NCBI GenBank assembly: GCA_900114405.1
Contig: FOSY01000003.1
Coordinates: 1-64,000, forward strand
From: Lachnospiraceae bacterium KH1T2
GTDB taxonomy: Bacteria > Bacillota > Clostridia > Lachnospirales > Lachnospiraceae
Direction: 5' to 3'
Length of the DNA stretch: 64,000 nt
Below the pieces are notes generated by a model that saw only the letters and a list, made by a program, of their open reading frames with translations, was not told the DNA's origin and made no database searches. Shown here one piece after another: positions 9,168-17,806 of this stretch. Both the position numbers and the translations under genes were made by a program. The stretch's first letter is position 1, and each line of letters starts with the position of its first letter.

Positions 9168-10112
9168 TCATTCAGAAGTCCATGCAGCGAATTCTTCGTC
9201 AGTACATTTAACGTAGTGTGTACCGCTGACGAGGTGATCAGTTCCTTTATTGTAGTCAATGCCTGATGTTTTGTAGTCATACTCAAGAGCTGTGCGCTTC
9301 TTCTCAAGGTCAGGATTAGGAGAAGGGATGGCAGAAAGAAGGCTCTTGGTGTATGGATGTACAGGATGCTCAAAGATTTCTTCCTTGGTGCCTGTTTCAA
9401 GCAGATGTCCGAGGTGAAGTACTCCGATCCTGTCGGAAATGTACTTAACCATGGAAAGATCATGGGCAATGAAGAGGTATGCAGTTCCTGTCTCTTCCTG
9501 AATATCACGCATAAGATTCACTACCTGCGCCTGAATCGAAACATCGAGGGCTGAGATACATTCATCTGCGATGATAAGCTCAGGGTTCATTATCAATGCA
9601 CGCGCGATACCTACTCTTTGGCGCTGACCGCCTGAGAACTGATGTGGATATCTGCCGGCGTGTTCCGGTGCGAGCCCGACTTTTTTGAGTATAGCCTGAA
9701 CCTTTTCCTTGCGCTCAGCTGCGTTTTTGTAGGAATGGTGTATATCAAGCCCTTCTGCGATTATATCGCCGATAGTCTTTCGTGGATTGAGTGATGCCAT
9801 AGGGTCCTGAAATATCATCTGCATCTTTGTGCGAAGATCCTCTGTTGTCTTGCGGTTCATCCTGCCGCTGATGTCATTTCCGCGAAAAGTTATCTTTCCC
9901 TCTGTCGGGTCATAAAGTCTTATGATACTTCTGCCTATAGTAGATTTCCCTGAGCCGGATTCGCCTACAAGTCCATAGGTTTCACCGGGGTATATCTTGA
10001 AGCTTACATTATCTACGGCTTTTACGGTATAAGTGCTGCTTACTTTGAAATATTGCTTAAGGTCTTTTACTTCAAGAAGCGGCTCTGCTGAGTAATTTAC
10101 CTGTTTTCTCAT
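9168..10112 (-). CDS. oppF: Oligopeptide ABC importer, ATP-binding subunit OppF
   Basis: 314 residues. Walker A GESGSGKST, signature FSGGQRQRVG, and Walker B IIADECISALD. The C-terminal oligopeptide extension has the PYTKSLLSAIP motif and ends in a stretch similar to other OppF proteins (THYVKCTDEEFAAW). It hydrolyses ATP with OppD to drive peptide uptake through OppBC. It is the last gene of a five-gene operon, and its start overlaps the end of oppD by 4 bases. Substrate specificity within the peptide/nickel family cannot be read from the ATPase. Confidence 0.9.
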   Translation of the reverse strand: MRKQVNYSAEPLLEVKDLKQYFKVSSTYTVKAVDNVSFKIYPGETYGLVGESGSGKSTIGRSIIRLYDPTEGKITFRGNDISGRMNRKTTEDLRTKMQMIFQDPMASLNPRKTIGDIIAEGLDIHHSYKNAAERKEKVQAILKKVGLAPEHAGRYPHQFSGGQRQRVGIARALIMNPELIIADECISALDVSIQAQVVNLMRDIQEETGTAYLFIAHDLSMVKYISDRIGVLHLGHLLETGTKEEIFEHPVHPYTKSLLSAIPSPNPDLEKKRTALEYDYKTSGIDYNKGTDHLVSGTHYVKCTDEEFAAWTSE

Positions 10113-11206
10113 GATGCACTTTCCCCTTCCTTCAGCTTATTGGCGGCAGACTTCATACGTGCTATGCGGGTTTTGAGCTCTGAGGGCATTTCGCACTTGG
10201 GAGCTCTAGGGTCAAGAAGCCATGTTGCAGCCGAGTGTGTATCGGTGATCTTGAACATAGGTGGTTCAAGCTTTTCGTCGATTTTGAGTGCATAGACATT
10301 TCGCGGTGCAAAAGCATCTCCCTGCACTTCGTGGAGAAGGTTAGGCGGTGAGCCGGGGATTGTGTAGAGCCTGTCGTCGTCTGTCTCAAGGTCAGGCATT
10401 GCAGAAAGAAGTCCCCATGTATAAGGGTGTCGCGGATCATAGAAGATCTCGTCAATCTTTCCCTTTTCGATGATACGTCCGGCATACATTACGTTTACAT
10501 AATCTGCTACTTTTGCAACGACACCCAGATCGTGCGTGATATAGATTACGGAAATGCCGCGCTCTTCCTGAATCTTCTTGATGAGTTCGAGGATCTTTGC
10601 CTGAATCGTAACATCCAAAGCTGTGGTCGGTTCATCGCATATGAGCAGGTCAGGGTTGCATGCAAGAGCGATAGCGATGACTACACGCTGACGCATTCCG
10701 CCTGAAAGCTGGTGCGGGTAGCTCTTCATGCGAGCCTCGGCATCAGTGATTCCTACTTCACGAAGTAGCTCTACAGCCTTTTTATAAGCCTCTTCCTTAG
10801 GAGTTTTGTAGTGCCAGATCATTCCTTCCATGATCTGCTTTCCAATGTTCATAGTTGGATCAAGGCTTGTCATCGGGTCCTGAAATATCATTGCGATACG
10901 CTTGCCGTTAATGTGCTCTCTGATCCACTTTTTATTCTTGCTCAATATATTTACAGTCTCTTCTGTGCCGTCATCATGCGAATAGGTGAAGTTGATCTCT
11001 CCGCAATTCACCTCGGCATTAGAGGCGAGTATCCCCATCGCTGCACGCATTGTAACGGATTTACCTGAGCCTGATTCACCGACGATGGCTACAGTCTCTC
11101 CCTTATAGAGATCGAGATTGATCCCGCGGATGGCATGAACCTTGCCTGCGGTGGTCTTGAAGGTTATATCGAGATTATTGATGTCTAAAATTTTTTTACG
11201 TTCCAT
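10109..11206 (-). CDS. oppD: Oligopeptide ABC importer, ATP-binding subunit OppD
   Basis: 365 residues. Walker A GESGSGKSV, signature LSGGMRQRV, Walker B LLICDEPTTALD, then the OppD/DppD C-terminal domain with the PYTWGLLSAMPDL motif. An insertion after the first strand (about 60-80) replaces the usual short loop. The C-terminus carries a single cysteine (PKCEM) rather than the full iron-sulfur-type cysteine set of some relatives. It is followed directly by oppF (4-base overlap) and preceded by oppC with an 11-base gap. Confidence 0.9.
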   Translation of the reverse strand: MERKKILDINNLDITFKTTAGKVHAIRGINLDLYKGETVAIVGESGSGKSVTMRAAMGILASNAEVNCGEINFTYSHDDGTEETVNILSKNKKWIREHINGKRIAMIFQDPMTSLDPTMNIGKQIMEGMIWHYKTPKEEAYKKAVELLREVGITDAEARMKSYPHQLSGGMRQRVVIAIALACNPDLLICDEPTTALDVTIQAKILELIKKIQEERGISVIYITHDLGVVAKVADYVNVMYAGRIIEKGKIDEIFYDPRHPYTWGLLSAMPDLETDDDRLYTIPGSPPNLLHEVQGDAFAPRNVYALKIDEKLEPPMFKITDTHSAATWLLDPRAPKCEMPSELKTRIARMKSAANKLKEGESAS

Positions 11207-11217
11207 ATATCCCTCCG

Positions 11218-12297
11218 TTATCTTTCCTTAAGTTTCGGATCAAGAGCCTCTCTGAGTCCGTCAGCAGTGAGGTTAAAGCTGAGCATTAAGAGAGCCATCA
11301 CGATGATTGGCGGAATGATCTGGTATGGGTGAGTTGTAAATGAGTTAAAACCTTCTGATATCAAAGAGCCGAGCGAACATTGAGGAACTGGTATGCCAAG
11401 TCCGACAAAGCTCAAAAATGCCTCGGTGAATATGGCGGTCGGTATGGAAAACATGACCTGAGTTATGATCGGCCCGATGATATTTGGAAGTATTTCCTTG
11501 AAAATTATGAAGAAGCTTCCGGCACCAAGAGTTCTTGAAGCAAGGACGAATTCTTCTTCTTTAAGCTTGAGCATTTCGGCACGTGCGATACGGCTCATGC
11601 TCATCCATTCGGTTAACATAAGTGCAATGACGATGGTCACCATTCCAGGCTTTAGAACGAGCAGGAGCAGAGTTACAATGACAAGTCTGGGGATTCCGTT
11701 TGCTATTTCAAGAATTCGCTGCATGAAAATATCTACTTTGCCTCCGAAGTAACCGGAGATAAGTCCGTAGCTCATGCCGATGAGCATGTCGATTACGGCA
11801 GCGGCGACAGCGATGATAAGCGAAACTCTTGCACCTGACCATGTACGTGTCCAGATATCTCTTCCGAAGTTATCAGAGCCGAACCAGTAGTAAATATCGC
11901 TGAGTCCCTGTTCTGCGTAGTAATTTATCGTCTTGAAACCTGTAGTTGTGCTGATGGTCTCAGAACCGTTAAAAAGTCCAAGTCCTTCCAGAAACGGGAT
12001 TCTGGGTGCGAAGTTTTTCTGGAGCAGATTCTGTGCAGAGTATGAATAGTCATTCATTCCGGGGCCGATGATTGCCATTACGGTGATCAAAACGATGAAG
12101 AAAAGTCCGATCATAGCACTCTTTTTGCTGACATATCTGAGAACAACTTCTTTCCAATAACTCTGCGCCGCAAAGTTATTGTCAATAGCGATAGTCTCGC
12201 TATTCCTTAAACAAAAGTCTTTAGCTTCCGGTGTATATTCCGGTGCAGAGCTGTTTTCCAAAGCCTCACCGGTATTTGCCAGAGGACGTATTTCCAT
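11218..12297 (-). CDS. oppC: Oligopeptide ABC importer, permease OppC
   Basis: 359 residues. A cytoplasmic N-terminal tail of about 60 residues precedes the first membrane helix (SAMIGLFFIVLITVMAI). A periplasmic-type loop with FGSDNFGRDIW, the OppC/DppC signature, follows, then the permease core with five more helices and the EAA-loop region near 260-285. It pairs with OppB to form the channel. The N-terminal tail is longer than in many OppC proteins. It lies 4 bases after oppB. Confidence 0.9.
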   Translation of the reverse strand: MEIRPLANTGEALENSSAPEYTPEAKDFCLRNSETIAIDNNFAAQSYWKEVVLRYVSKKSAMIGLFFIVLITVMAIIGPGMNDYSYSAQNLLQKNFAPRIPFLEGLGLFNGSETISTTTGFKTINYYAEQGLSDIYYWFGSDNFGRDIWTRTWSGARVSLIIAVAAAVIDMLIGMSYGLISGYFGGKVDIFMQRILEIANGIPRLVIVTLLLLVLKPGMVTIVIALMLTEWMSMSRIARAEMLKLKEEEFVLASRTLGAGSFFIIFKEILPNIIGPIITQVMFSIPTAIFTEAFLSFVGLGIPVPQCSLGSLISEGFNSFTTHPYQIIPPIIVMALLMLSFNLTADGLREALDPKLKER

Positions 12298-12301
12298 TTC
12301 C

Positions 12302-13234
12302 TTAACCCTCCTTTGCGAGACGAATCCTTGGATCTACAATGCCGTAAAGGATGTCTACGATAAGCATGATGAAGATGTACATTGCAGAGTAGATGAAGCT
12401 CAGTGCGATAACGACGTTATAGTCGTTTGACTGTATCGCATTTACAAGGAGGCTTCCAACTCCAGGGATCGCAAAGATCTTCTCTACAACGAGAGAGCCT
12501 GTCATAAGGTCGACGATAAGCGGTGCAAGTACTGTGATGATAGGTATAAGTGCATTCCTGAGTGCATGTTTGAAAATGAGCGAACTTCCGGAGAGACCTT
12601 TGCTCTCTGCAAGCAGCATGTACTCAGAGCCTAAAACTTCAAGCATCTCAGAGCGCGTGAAGCGGGCGATGGATGCCATGGTGAACATTGACAGGGCAAT
12701 ACTCGGCATCACAGCTGAGTCAAAGGCGTGATCTGCGCGGTAAAGCATAGGGAAAAGTCCCCATTTGAAACCAAGCTGGTAGCTGAGTGCCAATGCGAAA
12801 ACATAGGAAGGGACGGAGACTCCGATGACGGATATGATGGTCGCCAGCGTATCCCAGATGGTGTCGTGCTTGAAAGCTGCAAGCAGACCGAGAAGAAGTC
12901 CAACTACAGCACCGAGAGCAACTGCACAGCCGCCAATCTGCATTGAGATAGGCAGACGTGACTGGATAAGCTGTGATATTGGAGTATTCTTTGAGATGTT
13001 ATAGCTTACACCGAAGTCACCATGCAGCATATTTACGACATACCTGAAGAACTGAACAACGATCGGCTGGTCGAGACCATATTTTGCATAAAGTGCTGCC
13101 CGCTGATCACTGTTCAGTTTTTCATCATTAAACGGAGAACCCGGCATCAGGTGCATTAAAATAAAAAGTACCAGAAGTATCACAAGCAGTGTAAATATCG
13201 TTGTGACCAAACGTTTTAAGATATATTTTTTCAT
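12302..13234 (-). CDS. oppB: Oligopeptide ABC importer, permease OppB
   Basis: 310 residues, about six membrane helices, beginning with the family start MKKYILKRL. The sequence MPGSPF matches the conserved P-G-x-P motif of OppB/DppB, and YGLDQPIVVQ follows. The EAA-loop region near 200-230 (FTRSEMLEVL, AESKGLSGS) contacts the ATPases. It is separated from oppA by 77 bases that contain a stable hairpin, which probably sets a lower expression level for oppBCDF than for the binding protein. Confidence 0.9.
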   Translation of the reverse strand: MKKYILKRLVTTIFTLLVILLVLFILMHLMPGSPFNDEKLNSDQRAALYAKYGLDQPIVVQFFRYVVNMLHGDFGVSYNISKNTPISQLIQSRLPISMQIGGCAVALGAVVGLLLGLLAAFKHDTIWDTLATIISVIGVSVPSYVFALALSYQLGFKWGLFPMLYRADHAFDSAVMPSIALSMFTMASIARFTRSEMLEVLGSEYMLLAESKGLSGSSLIFKHALRNALIPIITVLAPLIVDLMTGSLVVEKIFAIPGVGSLLVNAIQSNDYNVVIALSFIYSAMYIFIMLIVDILYGIVDPRIRLAKEG

Positions 13235-13255
13235 ATGCTGTACCCTTTTGGAATA

Positions 13256-13282
13256 GGGCAGGACTGCGTGAGCCCTGCCCTG
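13256..13282 (-). promoter_or_regulatory. Intercistronic hairpin between oppA and oppB
   Basis: A GC-rich stem AGGGCAGG/CCTGCCCT forms on the transcript immediately after oppA. It is not followed by a U-run. I read it as an mRNA-stabilising or partial-termination element that raises oppA over oppBCDF. Such hairpins are known behind binding-protein genes of ABC importers. Confidence 0.6.
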
Positions 13283-13311
13283 AAAATGGCTATGGTATTA
13301 AAGTTTTACTG

Positions 13312-15030
13312 TCAATTCTTTTTAGCTGCCTTATATACTCTGTTGAGTGCAACAGGGTGGAAGTCGATTCCGCTTACGTTAGTGTTTACCATCTCGGCGT
13401 TGCACTGTGTGTAAAGAGGGAAGATAACAGCCTCGTCCATTACGATCTTTTCAGCATCATAGAGCTTGCTCCAACGTGCTTTTGCATCAGTTGCAAGATC
13501 GCCTGTGGTGCATTCTGCGATGATAGAGTCGTAATCAGCATTGCTCCAGAGACCGTAGTTGTTTGAGTTATTTGTTACCCACATTCCAAGGTAAGTCATA
13601 GGATCTGCGTAGTCAGGACCCCATCTTGTAAGACCGATCTGGAAGTTGCCGTCCTGCATATCCTTAACACGCTGTTTCTTAGGCTCGATAACGAGGTTTA
13701 CTGTAAAGCCCGGAAGTGTGGTTTCCCACTGCTCCTTGAGTACCTGTGCAACCTTCTGAGGTGCATCATCGGCATCGACGATCATATCAAGCTCAAGAGA
13801 CTTGATGCCGAGCTCTTCAAGACCTTTGTTCCAGTAGTCAGCGGCAGCGGCAGAATCGAATTTGCATACATCTGAGAATTTATCCTGATCTGCTGAGAAG
13901 TCTGAGCCGTCAGGACCGGCAGCAAAGTCCATAGGAACTGCTGTGTAAGTTGGCTTTGAACCGTCTTTAAGAACTCCTGCTGTGATAGAGTCACGGTCGA
14001 TTGCCATTGTAAGTGCTTTTCTGATATTGAGGTTATTAAGCTCTGGAACACTGTCGATATTAGGGCTCACATACCAAAGATATCCTGCGCCTACAGCTTT
14101 GAAAGCCGGATCGTCTTTGACCTGATCTACCTGCTCACCATTTACGAGTGTGAGGTCGAGATCGCCTGCCTGATAGCTCATAAGAGCCTGCTGTGAATCC
14201 TGAATTACCTGATAGTTAAGACCTGAAAGCTGAACATTCGCTGCATCATAGTAGTCAGCATTTTTAGTGAGATGGAACGCTGTAGCTGCAGGCTCATAAC
14301 TGTCAAGAATGAAAGCACCGTTTGAAAGAGTAGTCTCAGGACTTGTGCCGTATGTATCCGGGCATGTGTTGAAGAACTCTTCATTGACCGGATAGAAAGT
14401 CGGGAAGTACATGAGTGAAAGGAAGTAAGATACCGGAGCGTTGAGTTCTACAGTGAGAGTCTTGTCGTCAACAGCAGTGACACCAAGCTCAGACTTGTCC
14501 TTTTCGCCTGAAATGATCTCAGCTGCATTCTTGATCTGACCGATATCACTGAGCATATATGCGTATTCTGAAGCTACTTCAGGATCGACTGCTCTCTGCC
14601 AGCCGAAAACAAAGTCAGCTGCGGTAACAGGAGTGCCGTTGCTCCAGTTTGCATCATCTCTGATGTGGAAAGTATATGTAAGACCATCATCAGAAAGTTC
14701 ATAGCTTTCTGCAAGGGCGTTTACAGCCTGTCCGTCAGAGTCCATCTGCATAAGACCGTCTGTGTAGTCTGCGATGACCTCAAAAGATGTGCCGTCTGTA
14801 GCCTGCTGTGGATCAAGTGATTCTACAGGTGTTTCGAGCATTACATTTAAGTCTGATGATGAACCTGCAGCAGATTCTCCTGAAGCAGAGCTGTCAGAAG
14901 CGGAAGCACTTTCAGCTGAGTCAGAAGCAGGAGCGGCTGCCTGGGTGTTTGTCTGGTTGTAACCGCCGCATCCGACAAGGCTCAGTGCCATGGCAGAAGT
15001 CATGATAAATGCGAGTAACCTTCTTTTCAT
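13312..15030 (-). CDS. oppA: Oligopeptide-binding lipoprotein OppA
   Basis: 572 residues from the ATG at 15030, which is preceded by GGAGGG. An upstream in-frame ATG at 15069 would add 13 residues before the signal peptide and lacks a ribosome site. The signal peptide ends in the lipobox LVGC, and a Ser/Ala-rich linker leads to the mature protein. The family-5 solute-binding fold is recognisable by ESYELSDDGLTYTFHIRDDA and DFVFGWQRAVDP near the N-terminus. It captures peptides outside the membrane and delivers them to OppBCDF. It is the first gene of the operon, with a promoter about 190 bases upstream. Confidence 0.92.
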   Translation of the reverse strand: MKRRLLAFIMTSAMALSLVGCGGYNQTNTQAAAPASDSAESASASDSSASGESAAGSSSDLNVMLETPVESLDPQQATDGTSFEVIADYTDGLMQMDSDGQAVNALAESYELSDDGLTYTFHIRDDANWSNGTPVTAADFVFGWQRAVDPEVASEYAYMLSDIGQIKNAAEIISGEKDKSELGVTAVDDKTLTVELNAPVSYFLSLMYFPTFYPVNEEFFNTCPDTYGTSPETTLSNGAFILDSYEPAATAFHLTKNADYYDAANVQLSGLNYQVIQDSQQALMSYQAGDLDLTLVNGEQVDQVKDDPAFKAVGAGYLWYVSPNIDSVPELNNLNIRKALTMAIDRDSITAGVLKDGSKPTYTAVPMDFAAGPDGSDFSADQDKFSDVCKFDSAAAADYWNKGLEELGIKSLELDMIVDADDAPQKVAQVLKEQWETTLPGFTVNLVIEPKKQRVKDMQDGNFQIGLTRWGPDYADPMTYLGMWVTNNSNNYGLWSNADYDSIIAECTTGDLATDAKARWSKLYDAEKIVMDEAVIFPLYTQCNAEMVNTNVSGIDFHPVALNRVYKAAKKN

Positions 15031-15145
15031 AAATTTTCCCTCCGTTAGAATCCTATCTGTCGTATGCAAACTGATTGTGATTTAATACTCTATCACATGA
15101 ATGCTTTATACTGTAAAACTGCACCGCATTAAAGCGAAATGCTAA

Positions 15146-15180
15146 AAAATAAAAGACGAGTCCGTCAAGTTCCGTCTTTG
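15146..15180 (-). promoter_or_regulatory. Terminator-like hairpin inside the oppA leader
   Basis: On the oppA transcript the 7-bp stem AAAGACG/CGTCTTT is followed by a U-rich run (TATTTTTT), about 45-75 bases after the predicted start of transcription and 115 bases before the oppA ATG. The position suggests transcription attenuation. I do not recognise a riboswitch or T-box around it. Confidence 0.4.
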
Positions 15181-15228
15181 AAACACATGTGATTGTATTT
15201 TTGTATTGTTTGATACGATGATACATGC

Positions 15229-15257
15229 ATACTAGCATCATATGAAATAATCGTCAA
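15229..15257 (-). promoter_or_regulatory. Promoter of the opp operon
   Basis: On the minus strand TTGACG (15257-15252), 17-base spacer, TAGTAT (15234-15229). Transcription would begin near 15222, giving a leader of about 190 bases before oppA. Confidence 0.7.
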
Positions 15258-15381
15258 TAATAAAATTTTTAACTGGAAAATGTTGGTAAAAGTGCCAAAT
15301 TAAAAAAGATCAAACTTGAAAAATGTGCAAAAATGCTGAAAAAATGAAGAAATTTTTGATGGATTTTAACCCTGTAAAGCG

Positions 15382-15410
15382 TTGATACTTTAATATATGT
15401 ATGTTATAAT
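15382..15410 (+). promoter_or_regulatory. Promoter of the OPT transporter gene
   Basis: TTGATA (15382-15387), 17-base spacer, TATAAT (15405-15410) with an extended TGT just before the -10. It is about 48 bases upstream of the start codon. Confidence 0.8.
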
Positions 15411-15457
15411 TTCCAAACATGCCGTTTTAAGGCAAAACTAGTTAGGAGAACAAATAA

Positions 15458-17356
15458 ATGCAGCAAGATGAGTTTAAGCCGTTTGTACCTGCTGATAAGG
15501 TAACGGCAGAAGTAACACCTACATCAATCATTACAGGTATCATATTGGCAGTCATTTTCGGCGCAGCCAATGCATACCTTGGTTTAAAAGTCGGAATGAC
15601 GGTTTCGGCTTCCATCCCGGCAGCAGTAATCTCAATGGGTGTGATCAGAATGATCATGCGCAGAGATTCGATCCTTGAAAACAACATGGTTCAGACGATC
15701 GGTTCTGCAGGAGAAGCTCTTGCCGGCGGCGCGATCTTCACTATGCCATGTCTTTTCCTGTGGTCAAAAGAGGGACTTATTGAAACACCAAGCATGCTCA
15801 CCATCACAGCTATCGTTCTGTGCGGAGGTATCCTCGGTGTAATTTTCATGATCCCTTTGAGAAATGCACTTATCGTAAAAGAGCATGGTATACTTCCATA
15901 TCCTGAAGGAACAGCATGTGCTGACGTACTTCTTGCAGGTGAAGAGGGCGGCTCAAGTGCGAAGGCAGTATTTGCAGGACTTGGACTTTCTGCTGCAGTT
16001 AAGTTTATCGTAGACGGCTTCAAGCTTACAGCAAGTGCTGTCACAATTCCTGTAAGGAAGATGTCTACAGAGTTTTCTTCAGAAGTTTACCCTGCACTCA
16101 TGGGCGTAGGATATATCTGCGGAATCAAAATTGCATCATACATGTTCGTCGGTGGTCTTATCGGATGGTTCGTGCTTATACCGGCGATCGTAACATTTGG
16201 CGGAAGTACAGTACTTTATCCGGGCACAAAAGCTATTGCTGATATCTATGCAGAGCTTGGTGCATCAGGAATCTGGTCAAATTATATCAAGTACATAGGT
16301 GCAGGTGCCGTTGCAACAGGCGGTATCATCAGCCTTATAAAGTCTCTCCCTACGATAATTTCAACTTTCGGAGAGTCAATGGTCAGCCTTAAAAATGGCT
16401 CTAACACAACTGCAGCAAAGAGAACTGACGTTAACCTCAGCAATATCACATGCGGCATAGTTGTAGTTGTTATCGCACTTGTACTGTGGCTTCTTCCGGC
16501 TGTACCGGTTAACCTTCTTGGAGCTATCCTTATCATCGTATTTGGCTTCTTCTTCGCAACAGTATCATCAAGAATGGTTGGACTTGTAGGAAGCTCAAAT
16601 AACCCTGTTTCAGGAATGGCTATCGCTACATTGCTTTTTGCAACACTAATCCTTAAGGCTTCAGGAATGGTCGGAGCTCAGGGAATGGTCGGAGCTATCT
16701 GCATAGGTTCTGTTATCTGCGTTATCGCAGGTGTTTCAGGTGATACATCACAGGATCTTAAGACAGGTTTCCTCCTTGGAGCAACTCCAAGAAATCAGCA
16801 GATCGGTGAGATCATCGGTATTACAGTTTCTTCAGTAACGATCGGTGGAGTTCTTCTTCTCCTTGATAACGCTTGGGGATTTGGAACAGATGAGCTTTCA
16901 GCACCTCAGGCAATGCTCATGAAGATGATCACAGAAGGTGTTATGAATGGAAATCTCCCATGGACACTTGTATTTATCGGAGTATTCCTTGCACTTGCAA
17001 TGGAAATCCTCAAGATCCCGGTACTTCCTGTAGCTATCGGACTTTACCTCCCGCTCAGACTTTCTGCAGCGATCATCATCGGTGGTATTGTTCGTTGGAT
17101 AGTTGACAGAAAAGCGACAGCTTCTGAAAAGAATTCTGACGCAAATGCCGGAGTACTTTTCTGTTCAGGTCTTATCGCAGGAGAAGGTCTTATCGGTATC
17201 GTCCTTGCTATATTTGCAGTAGCAGGCATCGATAAGGCGATTGACTTCTCAGGAACTGTTAATACAGGTGAAGTCGGAGCAATCGTCATAATCGTATTGA
17301 TCGTGGCTGCTATATTGAAGGTTGGTTTACCAAATAATGGAAAACAGAAAGAATAA
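15458..17356 (+). CDS. OPT-family oligopeptide transporter
   Basis: 632 residues and very hydrophobic, with about 14-16 membrane helices. The N-terminal region (FGAANAYLGLKVGMTVSAS) and SGDTSQDLKTGFLLGATP near 430-450 are typical of prokaryotic OPT/EspB-type transporters, which are secondary, proton-coupled carriers of oligopeptides or metal chelates. An intact PYPEGTACADVL motif is near 145-156. The start follows AGTTAGGAG. It is divergent from oppABCDF, so two peptide uptake systems share one regulatory region. The C-terminal 20 bases overlap the next gene. Confidence 0.9.
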   Translation: MQQDEFKPFVPADKVTAEVTPTSIITGIILAVIFGAANAYLGLKVGMTVSASIPAAVISMGVIRMIMRRDSILENNMVQTIGSAGEALAGGAIFTMPCLFLWSKEGLIETPSMLTITAIVLCGGILGVIFMIPLRNALIVKEHGILPYPEGTACADVLLAGEEGGSSAKAVFAGLGLSAAVKFIVDGFKLTASAVTIPVRKMSTEFSSEVYPALMGVGYICGIKIASYMFVGGLIGWFVLIPAIVTFGGSTVLYPGTKAIADIYAELGASGIWSNYIKYIGAGAVATGGIISLIKSLPTIISTFGESMVSLKNGSNTTAAKRTDVNLSNITCGIVVVVIALVLWLLPAVPVNLLGAILIIVFGFFFATVSSRMVGLVGSSNNPVSGMAIATLLFATLILKASGMVGAQGMVGAICIGSVICVIAGVSGDTSQDLKTGFLLGATPRNQQIGEIIGITVSSVTIGGVLLLLDNAWGFGTDELSAPQAMLMKMITEGVMNGNLPWTLVFIGVFLALAMEILKIPVLPVAIGLYLPLRLSAAIIIGGIVRWIVDRKATASEKNSDANAGVLFCSGLIAGEGLIGIVLAIFAVAGIDKAIDFSGTVNTGEVGAIVIIVLIVAAILKVGLPNNGKQKE

Positions 17357-17684
17357 TAATTTTCTTGATTATGTTCCGGTACGTGATGAGGCTATAACCT
17401 CAGAACGTGGTGAGGATGGCAGCATTATATTAAAAGTTCCGCATAATGGATTTTTTGATCGTGTTGCACAGAAATTCTTTCATACACCGAAAGTATCAAG
17501 CATTAATCTCGACGAGGAAGGCAGTTTTGTATGGCCTCTTATTGATGGGAAAAACACAGTGTACGACATTGCACAACTTGTAAAGGCACATTTTGGTGAA
17601 AATGCCGAACCGCTGTATCCGAGGCTGATAAAATTTTTACGAATCGTTGAAAGCTACAGGTTTATTAAATTTATAAAAAGATGA
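17337..17684 (+). CDS. PqqD-like (RiPP recognition element fold) small protein
   Basis: 115 residues from the ATG at 17337. A TTG at 17322 is a less likely alternative. The PqqD-like core includes SSINLDEEGSFVWPLIDGKN, then TVYDIAQLVKAHF and a final helix, which is the winged-helix shape used as a leader-peptide binding domain in ribosomally made peptide pathways. The PqqD signature of a hydrophobic strand, then G-x-xW/I, then a D-helix is present. It overlaps the OPT gene by 20 bases, so the two are co-translated. No radical-SAM enzyme or precursor peptide is visible here. Its role is unknown and the link to peptide transport is inference. Confidence 0.75.
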   Translation: MENRKNNNFLDYVPVRDEAITSERGEDGSIILKVPHNGFFDRVAQKFFHTPKVSSINLDEEGSFVWPLIDGKNTVYDIAQLVKAHFGENAEPLYPRLIKFLRIVESYRFIKFIKR

Positions 17685-17686
17685 TT

Positions 17687-17730
17687 GAAAAAAGGCGGTG
17701 AATGTATACATTTTCTGCCTTTTTTTATTG
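17687..17730 (+). terminator. Terminator after the PqqD-like gene
   Basis: An AAAAAAGGC/GCCTTTTTT stem is followed by a T-run. The loop contains the palindrome ATGTATACAT, which recurs at the ispE start. Confidence 0.7.
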
Positions 17731-17771
17731 ATAAAAAAAGTTAATTTTTTTAAGAATTTTCCTAAATACTG

Positions 17772-17800
17772 TTGACAAATTTTTTGTATTGTATCAAAAT
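17772..17800 (+). promoter_or_regulatory. Candidate ispE promoter with start codon at the predicted transcription start
   Basis: A consensus TTGACA (17772-17777) with a 17-base spacer gives CAAAAT (17795-17800), a weak -10. Transcription would begin near 17806-17808, which is the ispE ATG itself. No Shine-Dalgarno lies upstream, so the mRNA may be leaderless. Confidence 0.45.
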
Positions 17801-17806
17801 GTATAC

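Larger units (their letters stand above)
15031..15457. other. 427-base divergent regulatory region between oppA and the OPT transporter
   Basis: This gene-free stretch holds two divergent promoters (15229-15257 minus, 15382-15410 plus), a long oppA leader of about 190 bases and a terminator-like hairpin in that leader. I see no credible small gene in it. Confidence 0.6.

Noticed and set aside
15031..15069. Upstream ATG start for oppA
   Set aside because: It lacks a ribosome site and would place 13 polar residues before the signal peptide, while GGAGGG sits before the ATG at 15030.
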